Positions 1-4,785 of a stretch of DNA of 6,537 bases are shown one piece after another. A program made the position numbers and the translations under genes. The first letter of the stretch is position 1; every line of letters begins with the position of its first letter. This DNA comes from Candidatus Adiutrix sp. (GTDB lineage Bacteria > Desulfobacterota > Desulfarculia > Adiutricales > Adiutricaceae): the NCBI GenBank assembly GCA_031285975.1, contig JAITVE010000317.1, forward strand, positions 1 through 6,537. Reading direction: 5' to 3'. The notes beneath the pieces are model-generated. The model saw only the letters and a list, made by a program, of their open reading frames with translations, was not told the DNA's origin and made no database searches.

Positions 1-139
1 CCGCAGCCTGGCCGCCGAAACTTTTTTGGCCTTTGAGCTCTGGCTCACCGTGGCCGCCGTCTACCTGGCCGTCAACCTCGTCATGTCCCAACTGGGCGCC
101 TATCTGGAACGCCGCACCAAAGGGTTATACTATGCGTAA
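1..139 (+). CDS. Polar amino-acid ABC transporter permease, C-terminal fragment (5' end outside window)
   Basis: The reading frame enters at base 2 and runs 45 codons to TAA at 137-139. It is the tail of an inner-membrane permease of the HisM/GlnP type. The visible part contains the last hydrophobic membrane segment (about [18 protein letters not shown]) followed by a short basic cytoplasmic tail (YLERRTKG). It closely resembles the end of the complete permease at 2035-2922, which has FEVWLTVAALYFAFNF followed by QRLER, so the two are paralogues. Its stop lies 8 bases inside the following ATPase gene, so the two are translationally coupled and probably form one transporter. The EAA loop and the start cannot be seen, so the family call rests on the paralogue match and the adjacent ATPase. 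Confidence 0.85.
   Translation, partial: RSLAAETFLAFELWLTVAAVYLAVNLVMSQLGAYLERRTKGLYYA
119..124 (+). promoter_or_regulatory. Ribosome binding site of the ABC ATPase gene
   Basis: AAAGGG lies 7 bases before the ATG at 132. It supports starting the ATPase there rather than at an upstream codon of the open frame, where the upstream residues ([10 protein letters not shown] and following) do not resemble any ATPase N-terminus. The site lies within the end of the permease coding sequence. Confidence 0.6.
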
Positions 140-884
140 GCGCCCGAGCGGAGACATTTTCATTGAAGTCTGCCAACTGCGTAAGCAGTACCCCGGCGGC
201 CACCGGGGCCTGGCCGGGGTGTCGCTGACCGTGCGGCGCGGCGAGACGGTGGTGATCATCGGGCCGTCCGGCTCGGGCAAATCCACGCTCCTGCGCTGCC
301 TCTGCGGGCTGGAGGACGTGGACTCCGGCGACGTCGTCATCGACGGCTATTGCTTCACCGCCGACCCCAGGCTGCGGGAGCGCCTGCGGCCGGAAGTGGG
401 CATGGTCTTCCAGTCCTTCAACCTCTTCCCCCACCTGACGGCGCTGGAAAACCTTATTCTTGCGCCGATGAAAGTCCGAGGCTATGACCGGGAGCGGGCC
501 GTGGCCGAGGCCCGGCGGCTCCTGGACAAAGTGGGCCTGGCCGACAAGGCCGACGTGCGCCCGGCCCAGCTTTCCGGCGGGCAGCAGCAGCGGGTGGCCA
601 TTGCCCGCGCCCTGGCCATGAACCCCAAGGTCATGCTTTTTGACGAGCCCACCTCGGCCCTCGACCCCGAGATGATCGGCGAGGTGCTGGCCGTGATGCG
701 CGGCCTGGCCCTGGAGGGCTCCACCATGATTGTAGTCACCCACGAAATCGGCTTCGCCCGCGAGGCTGGGGATGAATTGATTTTTATGGATGAAGGCGAA
801 CTCGTCGAGCGGGCCGGAGCGGAGGATTTTTTTCAAAATCCCCACAGCGACCGGGCCCGCCAGTTTCTGGAGAAAATATTATAG
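132..884 (+). CDS. Polar amino-acid ABC transporter ATP-binding protein (GlnQ/HisP type)
   Basis: This 250-residue cytoplasmic ATPase powers import through the membrane permease. All nucleotide-binding motifs are intact: Walker [10 protein letters not shown] (44-52), Q-loop [12 protein letters not shown] (92-103, Q94), ABC signature [16 protein letters not shown] (147-162), Walker B VMLFDEP (167-173, catalytic E172), D-loop SALD (175-178) and H-loop His204 in VTHEIGFA. The [12 protein letters not shown] segment and the C-terminal [14 protein letters not shown] are typical of the polar amino-acid uptake (PAAT) group, and about 240-250 residues is the usual length. The start overlaps the preceding permease stop by 8 bases. 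Its own TAG stop forms the first bases of a perfect 17-bp inverted repeat. It is the only ATPase in the window and may also serve the binding-protein/permease pair downstream. The exact substrate cannot be read from the ATPase. Confidence 0.95.
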   Translation: MRKRPSGDIFIEVCQLRKQYPGGHRGLAGVSLTVRRGETVVIIGPSGSGKSTLLRCLCGLEDVDSGDVVIDGYCFTADPRLRERLRPEVGMVFQSFNLFPHLTALENLILAPMKVRGYDRERAVAEARRLLDKVGLADKADVRPAQLSGGQQQRVAIARALAMNPKVMLFDEPTSALDPEMIGEVLAVMRGLALEGSTMIVVTHEIGFAREAGDELIFMDEGELVERAGAEDFFQNPHSDRARQFLEKIL

Positions 885-917
885 CGCCCTGTAACTTTTT
901 AAAGTTACAGGGCGCTA
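882..917 (+). repeat. Perfect 17-bp inverted repeat overlapping the ATPase stop codon
   Basis: The left arm TAGCGCCCTGTAACTTT (882-898) and right arm AAAGTTACAGGGCGCTA (901-917) are exact reverse complements separated by only TT. The left arm begins with the ATPase stop codon itself. The RNA would form a very stable hairpin (a few central A-U pairs would open as the loop). No T-run follows on the + strand (GCGGCCCG comes next), so it is not a classical intrinsic terminator. It could stabilise the 3' end, attenuate read-through into the binding-protein gene, or be a protein-binding palindrome. Confidence 0.9.
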
Positions 918-957
918 GCGGCCCGCGATCAAACGGGCCGCCGCCGCCAACGGCGGC
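918..957 (+). repeat. Two adjoining GC-rich hairpins
   Basis: GCGGCCCG (918-925) pairs with CGGGCCGC (934-941) across an 8-base loop. GCCGCCG (940-946) pairs with CGGCGGC (951-957) across a CCAA loop. The two stems share two bases, so they abut or compete. They follow immediately after the 17-bp palindrome. GC-rich short stems arise more easily by chance in this genome than the flanking ones do. Confidence 0.65.
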
Positions 958-961
958 GAAA

Positions 962-990
962 GGAAAGCGGAAACCGCATTTCCGCTTTCC
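962..990 (+). repeat. 12-bp perfect inverted repeat
   Basis: GGAAAGCGGAAA (962-973) and TTTCCGCTTTCC (979-990) are exact reverse complements around the 5-base loop CCGCA. The arms are purine-rich on one side and pyrimidine-rich on the other. No T-tract follows (GATACAGAG), so termination is not the obvious role. It is the fourth stem in a series beginning at 882. Confidence 0.85.
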
Positions 991-998
991 GATACAGA

Positions 999-1034
999 GC
1001 TTAAAATTGCGCTGCTTTGATTGCAATTTTAAGC
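999..1034 (+). repeat. 12-bp perfect inverted repeat, AT-rich
   Basis: GCTTAAAATTGC (999-1010) and GCAATTTTAAGC (1023-1034) are exact reverse complements with a 12-base spacer. The right arm carries part of a TTGCAA motif (1021-1026) that recurs three more times before the next gene. It could be a hairpin in an RNA leader or an operator-like palindrome. Confidence 0.85.
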
Positions 1035-1041
1035 GGGACAA

Positions 1042-1047
1042 AATAAT
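1042..1047 (+). promoter_or_regulatory. Possible -10 box for the binding-protein gene
   Basis: AATAAT matches the sigma-70 -10 consensus at five of six positions and lies in the most AT-rich part of the intergenic region. Possible -35 partners are TTGATT (1017-1022, 19-base spacer) or TTGCAA (1021-1026, 15-base spacer); neither spacing is ideal. If used, the transcript would start near 1054 with a leader of roughly 125 bases containing the 1053-1089 hairpin. This is a weak candidate only. Confidence 0.25.
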
Positions 1048-1052
1048 AGAGC

Positions 1053-1089
1053 ATTTTGCAACTTACCTGCCTTTAGTAAATTGCAAAAT
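1053..1089 (+). repeat. 14-bp inverted repeat with one mismatch
   Basis: ATTTTGCAACTTAC (1053-1066) pairs with GTAAATTGCAAAAT (1076-1089) around a 9-base loop. The single mismatch is C1062 against A1080; in a - strand transcript it would be a tolerated G-U pair. Each arm contains a TTGCAA motif. It is the last of the inverted repeats beginning at 882 and lies 92 bases before the binding-protein start codon. Confidence 0.75.
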
Positions 1090-1168
1090 ACGCAAACATC
1101 CGGGCGCTTTTCATTTCATGCAGACTACCTTGCAATAGAAAAGCGCTCTAACCGCAACCCGGCACGTC

Positions 1169-1175
1169 AAAGGAG
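1169..1175 (+). promoter_or_regulatory. Strong ribosome binding site of the solute-binding protein gene
   Basis: AAAGGAG sits 6 bases before the ATG at 1182. It is the best Shine-Dalgarno sequence in the window and fits the high expression usual for periplasmic binding proteins. It fixes the start of the signal peptide. Confidence 0.85.
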
Positions 1176-1181
1176 AAACAC

Positions 1182-2033
1182 ATGCTCAAGCATTGGTTGT
1201 CGTATCTGGCCGTCCTGGCTATTTCCCTCATTGCCGCCACCCTGGCTTCCGCCCAGATGGGCCTGCCCGCCGCCAACCAGGCCGACGCCATGATGCTGGA
1301 AGGCAACCCCTGGGTGGAACGCATCCAGGCCAAGGGCACCCTCCGGGTGGGGATGGATATCTTCCGCCCCTGGGCCATGCAGGCCAAAAGCGGCCAGTAC
1401 ATCGGCTTTGAAATCCAGGTGGCCGAAGCCCTGGCCGCCGACATGGGGGTGAAGGTGGAATTCGTGCCCACCGCCTGGGACGGCATCATCCCGGCCTTGC
1501 TCACCGGCCGCTTCGACATTCTCATCGGCAGCATGGGCATCACCGAAGAGCGGGCCAAGCGGGTGGCCTTCACCGAGCCCTACCAGTTCTCGGGCATGGC
1601 CCTGGCCGCCAGCGTGGTGGCCGCGCCCGGCCTGAAAAAGCTGGAAGATTTCAACAAAAAAGACTTCCGCATTGCCATTAAAAGCGGCACCACCGCCGTG
1701 CCGGCGGCCCGGAAGCACCTGCCGCTGGCCACCATCGTGGAATTTGACGACGAAGGCCAGACCGCCCAGGAACTGAGAAGCGGCCGGGCCCAGGCCCTGG
1801 TGGCCTCCGCGCCCTACCCGGCCGAGCTGGCCCTGAAAAACCCGAAGGAAATTTACCTGCCCTTCTCCGGCACCTTCACCCGTGAACCCTGCGGCATGGC
1901 CCTGAGCCCCAGGGACAAAGAAGCCCTGCCCGCCTTGAACGCCTGGATCGCGGCCCGCTTCAAAAGCCAATGGCTGAACACCACCTGGAGTTTCTGGTTT
2001 GAAACCCTGGAGTGGGAAGGCCAGTTGGAGTAG
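1182..2033 (+). CDS. Periplasmic amino-acid ABC transporter solute-binding protein (family 3)
   Basis: This 283-residue precursor captures a substrate in the periplasm and delivers it to the permease. Residues 1-24 form a classical Sec signal peptide: MLKHW, then a hydrophobic core, then a likely signal peptidase I cut in LASA|Q (24/25). The mature part has the family-3 order: GTLRVGMD (52-59), YIGFEI (73-78), AWDGIIPALLTGRFDILIGS (98-117), GITEERAKRVAFTEPY (119-134) and IKSGTT (166-171). Arg124 aligns with HisJ Arg77, which binds the substrate alpha-carboxylate. Where GlnH/HisJ carry the Asp that binds the alpha-amino group, this protein appears to have Ser199 (ALVASAPYPAE), so the ligand may not be a standard alpha-amino acid. 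That alignment was made by eye. The next gene starts one base after this stop. Confidence 0.92.
   Translation: MLKHWLSYLAVLAISLIAATLASAQMGLPAANQADAMMLEGNPWVERIQAKGTLRVGMDIFRPWAMQAKSGQYIGFEIQVAEALAADMGVKVEFVPTAWDGIIPALLTGRFDILIGSMGITEERAKRVAFTEPYQFSGMALAASVVAAPGLKKLEDFNKKDFRIAIKSGTTAVPAARKHLPLATIVEFDDEGQTAQELRSGRAQALVASAPYPAELALKNPKEIYLPFSGTFTREPCGMALSPRDKEALPALNAWIAARFKSQWLNTTWSFWFETLEWEGQLE
2027..2030 (+). promoter_or_regulatory. Ribosome binding site of the second permease gene
   Basis: GGAG in the last codons of the binding-protein gene lies 4 bases before the ATG at 2035. Stop (2031-2033) and start are one base apart, which favours translational coupling. It supports 2035 over an in-frame ATG at 1999 inside the upstream gene. 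Confidence 0.55.
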
Positions 2034-2034
2034 C

Positions 2035-2922
2035 ATGACGCCGACCACCGCAACCAGCCGCCCGCCGCAACTGCGGCGGCGCGGCTTCAAGGCACGGGAC
2101 GGGCTGATCCTCGCGGGGCTTGCCCTGGCCCTGGGCGGCCTGGCCTGGCGCGCGCTGATTGATTTCAGCTACGACTGGCAGTGGAGCGACATGCCCCGCT
2201 ACCTGCTGTATTGCGACGAGGCCGGATGGCAGCCCGGCGTTTTGCTCCGGGGCCTGGGGCTGACCCTCAAGCTGGCCGTCTGGGCCTCGGCGGTGGCCAT
2301 GCTCGCGGGCCTGGCCCTGGCCCTGGCCCGCCTGAGCCGCTCCCTCTACCTCAAGCTCATGGCCCGCACGGTGGTGGAGGTGTGCCGCAACATTCCGCCG
2401 CTGGTGCTGGTTTTCATCGCCTTCTATTTCCTCAGCGCCGCCCTCCTGCCCTGGGATCGGCTGCTGGCCTTTGTCAATCAATGGCCGCCCGCGCTCAAAA
2501 GCATCCTGGAAGCGTCCACTATGCGAACCGGGGAGTTGAATGTTTTCTTCCCGGCGGTGGCCGCCCTGGCCCTTTATGAAGCCGCCTATTTCGCGGAAAT
2601 CTTCCGGGGCGCCATCCTGTCCGTGAGCCGGGGACAGGGGGAGGCGGCCTGGTGCCTGGGCCTCAGCCGCTGGCAGAGCCTGCGCTCGGTCATCCTGCCC
2701 CAGGCTTTCCGCAAAGCCGTGCCGCAGTTGGCCGGGCAGTTTATTTCCACGGTCAAGGAATCCTCCATCGTTTCGGTGCTCAGCCTGGCCGAGCTGACCT
2801 ACAGCGGCCAGCAGCTTTCCACCACCACCCACCGCCTCTTCGAAGTCTGGCTCACCGTGGCCGCCCTGTACTTCGCGTTCAATTTCTCCCTGTCCCTCTT
2901 TTTCCAGCGGTTGGAGCGCTGA
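2035..2922 (+). CDS. Polar amino-acid ABC transporter permease (HisM/GlnP family)
   Basis: This 295-residue inner-membrane protein forms all or half of the translocation pore. After a basic N-terminal tail (RRRGFKARD), hydrophobic segments occur at about 22-40, 70-98, 111-138, 162-178, 223-240 and 263-287. The cytoplasmic EAA loop that docks onto the ATPase is intact: YFAEIFRGAILSVSRGQ (175-191), E193-A-A, G199 and the closing I210-L-P212. The segment between the first two membrane spans (YDWQWSDMPRYLL, then GWQPGVLLRGLGLTLKL) and the insert at about 139-161 fit the longer members of the family. The start is taken at 2035, with GGAG 4 bases upstream and one base after the binding-protein stop. 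No ATPase follows; a terminator closes the unit. The permease fragment at 1-139 is a paralogue that could be its heterodimer partner or belong to a separate system. Confidence 0.93.
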   Translation: MTPTTATSRPPQLRRRGFKARDGLILAGLALALGGLAWRALIDFSYDWQWSDMPRYLLYCDEAGWQPGVLLRGLGLTLKLAVWASAVAMLAGLALALARLSRSLYLKLMARTVVEVCRNIPPLVLVFIAFYFLSAALLPWDRLLAFVNQWPPALKSILEASTMRTGELNVFFPAVAALALYEAAYFAEIFRGAILSVSRGQGEAAWCLGLSRWQSLRSVILPQAFRKAVPQLAGQFISTVKESSIVSVLSLAELTYSGQQLSTTTHRLFEVWLTVAALYFAFNFSLSLFFQRLER

Positions 2923-2924
2923 AC

Positions 2925-2959
2925 ACAAAGGGCCGAATGCACTCCGGCCCTTTGTTTTT
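2925..2959 (+). terminator. Intrinsic terminator of the transporter operon
   Basis: ACAAAGGGCCG (2925-2935) pairs perfectly with CGGCCCTTTGT (2945-2955) around a 9-base loop and runs directly into TTTTT (2955-2959). It begins 3 bases after the permease stop. On the opposite strand the stem is followed only by GTT, so it is primarily a + strand terminator, although it might also slow transcripts leaving the small - strand gene. Confidence 0.92.
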
Positions 2960-2980
2960 ACAGCGATCGACTGCGAAATC

Positions 2981-2989
2981 TGCTATACT
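2981..2989 (+). promoter_or_regulatory. Possible extended -10 promoter, possibly driving the radical SAM gene
   Basis: TGCTATACT matches an extended -10 element (TGnTATAAT) with one mismatch and overlaps the short palindrome ATACT-CA-AGTAT (2985-2996). A TTTACA at 2957-2962 resembles a -35 box but is 21 bases away, which is too far. The next + strand gene starts at 3317, so a transcript from here would run antisense through the whole small - strand gene. This is a weak prediction. Confidence 0.3.
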
Positions 2990-3000
2990 CAAGTATCCGT

Positions 3001-3315
3001 TTAAGGATTCTGCGGTTTTCCGGGAAAAACCGGCAGCCCCTTGGGCGCGGGCCAGGGCTGGCGCGGCCCCCAGGCCGAGGAAGGGTTGAGCCGAAAAACA
3101 GGGTCGGCCTCGCCGGAGGCCGGGTCGCGGGCGACGACCTTCCAGCCCAAAAGCTCGGCCAGGGATTTTTCCAGTTCCAACGGCGGGGCGTGCCAGCGGG
3201 AACGTATGGCCGACAAGGCCGGTTCGCGGCTTTCGCTGGTCAGGGCCGCCACGATGATATAGGCCGAAACGGCCGTCACCGACAAATTCTGTTCAAAAAT
3301 TTTGGTATCAAGCAT
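3001..3315 (-). CDS. Small conserved-looking protein of unknown function (104 aa)
   Basis: I do not recognise this family with certainty. The frame reads MLDTKIFEQNLSVTAVSAYI and continues to the C-terminus LPVFPGKPQNP. Most codons end in G or C, as in neighbouring genes, while the first codons are AT-rich as is usual at a gene start. Both points argue that it is coding. No signal peptide or membrane span is visible. Residues about 12-58 look largely helical (AYIIVAALTSE, ALSAIRSRW, LELEKSLAELLGW), followed by KVVARDP, which faintly recalls a winged-helix fold; this is inference only. The C-terminal 30 residues are rich in proline and tryptophan and probably extended. The open frame continues upstream of M1, but that part lies in the radical SAM gene and looks like its shadow. 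The start ATG (3315-3313) is one base from the divergent radical SAM start. A DNA-binding or accessory role for the neighbour is possible but unsupported. Confidence 0.72.
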   Translation of the reverse strand: MLDTKIFEQNLSVTAVSAYIIVAALTSESREPALSAIRSRWHAPPLELEKSLAELLGWKVVARDPASGEADPVFRLNPSSAWGPRQPWPAPKGLPVFPGKPQNP

Positions 3316-3316
3316 A

Positions 3317-4588
3317 ATGTTTCTCGAACCTGAAAAATTGTACGGCCTGCGGGGCCAGACCATCCTGGGCATAAATCCCCCTGTGCTGGATTTCGCCTGG
3401 TTCGACCTCTGGGCCAAACCGCTGGGGCTGTTGAACGTGCTGGGGTTCCTCCGCTCACGCGGCAACCGGGTGCATCTATTAGACTGCATGTACGAGGGCC
3501 GTGTCAAGCCCATCGGCTCAGGCCGCTGGAAAGTGGCGCAAGAACGCCGCGAAAAGCCCGCGCCCCTGCGGGACATCCCCCGCCATTTCCACCGCTTCGG
3601 CCTCAGCCCCGTCGCCGTTGACGAACGCCTGGATCAACTCCCCGCGCCGGACGTCATCCTGGTGACTTCCATCATGACCTATTGGTATGCGGGCGTTTTC
3701 GAGACCATCGCCCAGCTTAAGCGGCGTTACCCCAAGACCCCGGTCATCCTGGGCGGCATTTACGCCCTGCTCTGCCCAGAACACGCGGCCCACAGCGGCG
3801 CGGATTTTATTGTGGCCGGCAGCGGCCCGGAACTGCCCTTCACGCCGCTCCCCCTCGACCTCTATGAGGAGCCGCAATACGCCGTGCTGAGCGCCTCCCG
3901 GGGCTGCCCCCGCCGCTGCGACTACTGCGCCTCGGCCTTGATCGCGCCCCGCTTCCAACCCAAACCCCTGCCCGACATTTTCGCCGACCTGGCCCGCCAA
4001 ACCGCCGCCGGGCCGGTGACCGACGTCGCCTTCTACGACGACGCGCTCCTGTGGGGCAAAGAGAAACGCTTCCAGCCCCTCTGTGAGCATTTACGCGAAA
4101 AGTATCCGCACCTGCGCCTCCACACCCCCAACGGCCTGTCCGTCAACGAGCTGGATCGCCCCACCGCCGAAATTCTGCGCCAAACCGGCTTTGCCACCCT
4201 GCGCCTGAGCCTGGAAGGCGTGGGCAAAACGGCGGACGCCGCCGGGGCCCACAAAACCAGCCAGGACAACTACCTGCGGGCCGTGGAAAACCTTCTGGCC
4301 GTGGGCTACCAGCCAGACGATCTGGAAACCTACCTGCTGGCGGGCCTCCCCGGCCAAAGCTTAGAGGAAGTGGAACAATCCATCGCCTTCGTAAAATCCG
4401 CCGGAGCCCGCCCCAAACTCGGCGAATTTTCCCCCATCCCCGGCACCAAACTCTTCCAAGCCGCCGCCGAAGCCCACCCCATCATCCTCACCGAACCCTT
4501 GTGGCACAACAACACCGCCTACGCCCCCTACCTCTCCCGCCACTTTCCCCCCGAAACCTGGCGGCAGCTTAAAGCGTCGTTGTTATAG
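3317..4588 (+). CDS. Radical SAM protein with cobalamin-binding-like N-terminal domain, unknown substrate
   Basis: This 423-residue cytoplasmic iron-sulfur enzyme carries the 4Fe-4S cluster motif C197-PRR-C201-DY-C204 inside SASRGCPRRCDYCAS (192-206). The N-terminal half (about 15-175) has the Rossmann-like layout of B12-binding-domain radical SAM proteins: ILGINPPVLDFAWFDLW (16-32), KPLGLLNVLGFLRSRG (34-49), DVILVTSIMTYWY (112-124), TPVILGGIYALLCPEHA (141-157) and FIVAGSGPE (164-172). The cobalamin-ligating DxHxxG motif is not visible, so B12 binding may be lost. The core continues with VAFYDDALLW and YLLAGLPGQSLEEVEQS (349-365), the usual late barrel strand and helix. The start is the first in-frame ATG. 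It has no clear Shine-Dalgarno sequence, and TTG at 3338 is a possible alternative. The reaction is unknown; the small divergent gene is the only neighbour suggesting a partner. Confidence 0.88.
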   Translation: MFLEPEKLYGLRGQTILGINPPVLDFAWFDLWAKPLGLLNVLGFLRSRGNRVHLLDCMYEGRVKPIGSGRWKVAQERREKPAPLRDIPRHFHRFGLSPVAVDERLDQLPAPDVILVTSIMTYWYAGVFETIAQLKRRYPKTPVILGGIYALLCPEHAAHSGADFIVAGSGPELPFTPLPLDLYEEPQYAVLSASRGCPRRCDYCASALIAPRFQPKPLPDIFADLARQTAAGPVTDVAFYDDALLWGKEKRFQPLCEHLREKYPHLRLHTPNGLSVNELDRPTAEILRQTGFATLRLSLEGVGKTADAAGAHKTSQDNYLRAVENLLAVGYQPDDLETYLLAGLPGQSLEEVEQSIAFVKSAGARPKLGEFSPIPGTKLFQAAAEAHPIILTEPLWHNNTAYAPYLSRHFPPETWRQLKASLL

Positions 4589-4622
4589 GATATATGCGGC
4601 TACGCAGACGGTGACGATTTAG

Positions 4623-4751
4623 GGTGCTCCGGTCTATACAATAGCCATGGCACTGGGCTTTTCCAACGTGGCCTATTTCATCAAAGTCCTCCGCAGATAC
4701 GAAGCAATGACTCCCGCCAAATTCTGCCAAACCCGTGACCGCCACGTTTGA
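4623..4751 (+). pseudogene. C-terminal remnant of an AraC-family transcriptional regulator
   Basis: The + strand frame from 4623 gives 42 residues ending at TGA (4749-4751). It includes YTIAMALGFSNVAYF, then IKVLRRYEAMTPAKFCQTR. This is the second helix-turn-helix and tail of AraC/XylS regulators, whose usual pattern is IA-x2-LGF-x2-x-x-YF, then FKR, then GxTPxxYR. An in-frame TAG at 4620-4622 sits directly before it, and no N-terminal ligand domain or first HTH precedes it; only 34 bases separate it from the radical SAM stop. A whole regulator would need about 270-330 residues. It is therefore a truncated, presumably non-functional remnant, probably left by a deletion or insertion at this junction. 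It is too short for ordinary gene finders, and the opposite-strand open frame covering the same bases (4569-4781) is only its shadow. Confidence 0.78.
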
Positions 4752-4785
4752 TACAGTGTGCAATGCTAAAGAACCTCCCAACGTT

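Noticed and set aside
33..131. N-terminal extension of the ATPase open frame
   Set aside because: These bases encode the permease tail in another frame. The residues are unlike any ATPase N-terminus, and a ribosome binding site precedes ATG 132.
81..845. - strand open frame opposite the ATPase
   Set aside because: The + strand encodes every ABC ATPase motif; the - strand product is G/H/Q-rich without motifs.
1119..1135. Possible sigma-54 promoter around TTGCAA at 1130
   Set aside because: The -12 TTGC is present, but the required -24 GG is replaced by GC, so it does not qualify.
1167..2090. Long - strand open frame (307 codons) opposite the binding-protein gene
   Set aside because: It mirrors the binding protein, is rich in G, H and Q, has no recognisable domain, and loses to a strand with a strong ribosome binding site and signal peptide.
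1960..2928. Long - strand open frame (322 codons) opposite the second permease
   Set aside because: It is the complement of a clear permease with an EAA motif. Its product is low-complexity (rich in Q, G, E, H) with no motifs, a typical shadow in GC-rich DNA.
3105..3122. GC-rich palindrome around GGCCTCGCCGGAGGCC
   Set aside because: It lies inside the coding sequence of the small - strand gene and is explained by GC-rich codons.
3316..3576. Upstream extension of the small - strand gene to 3576
   Set aside because: The extra residues are arginine/serine-rich shadow of the radical SAM gene; sense-looking protein begins at MLDTKIFEQ.
4569..4781. - strand 70-codon open frame in the gap before the acyltransferase
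   Set aside because: The + strand at the same place reads as an AraC helix-turn-helix remnant; the - strand product matches nothing recognisable.
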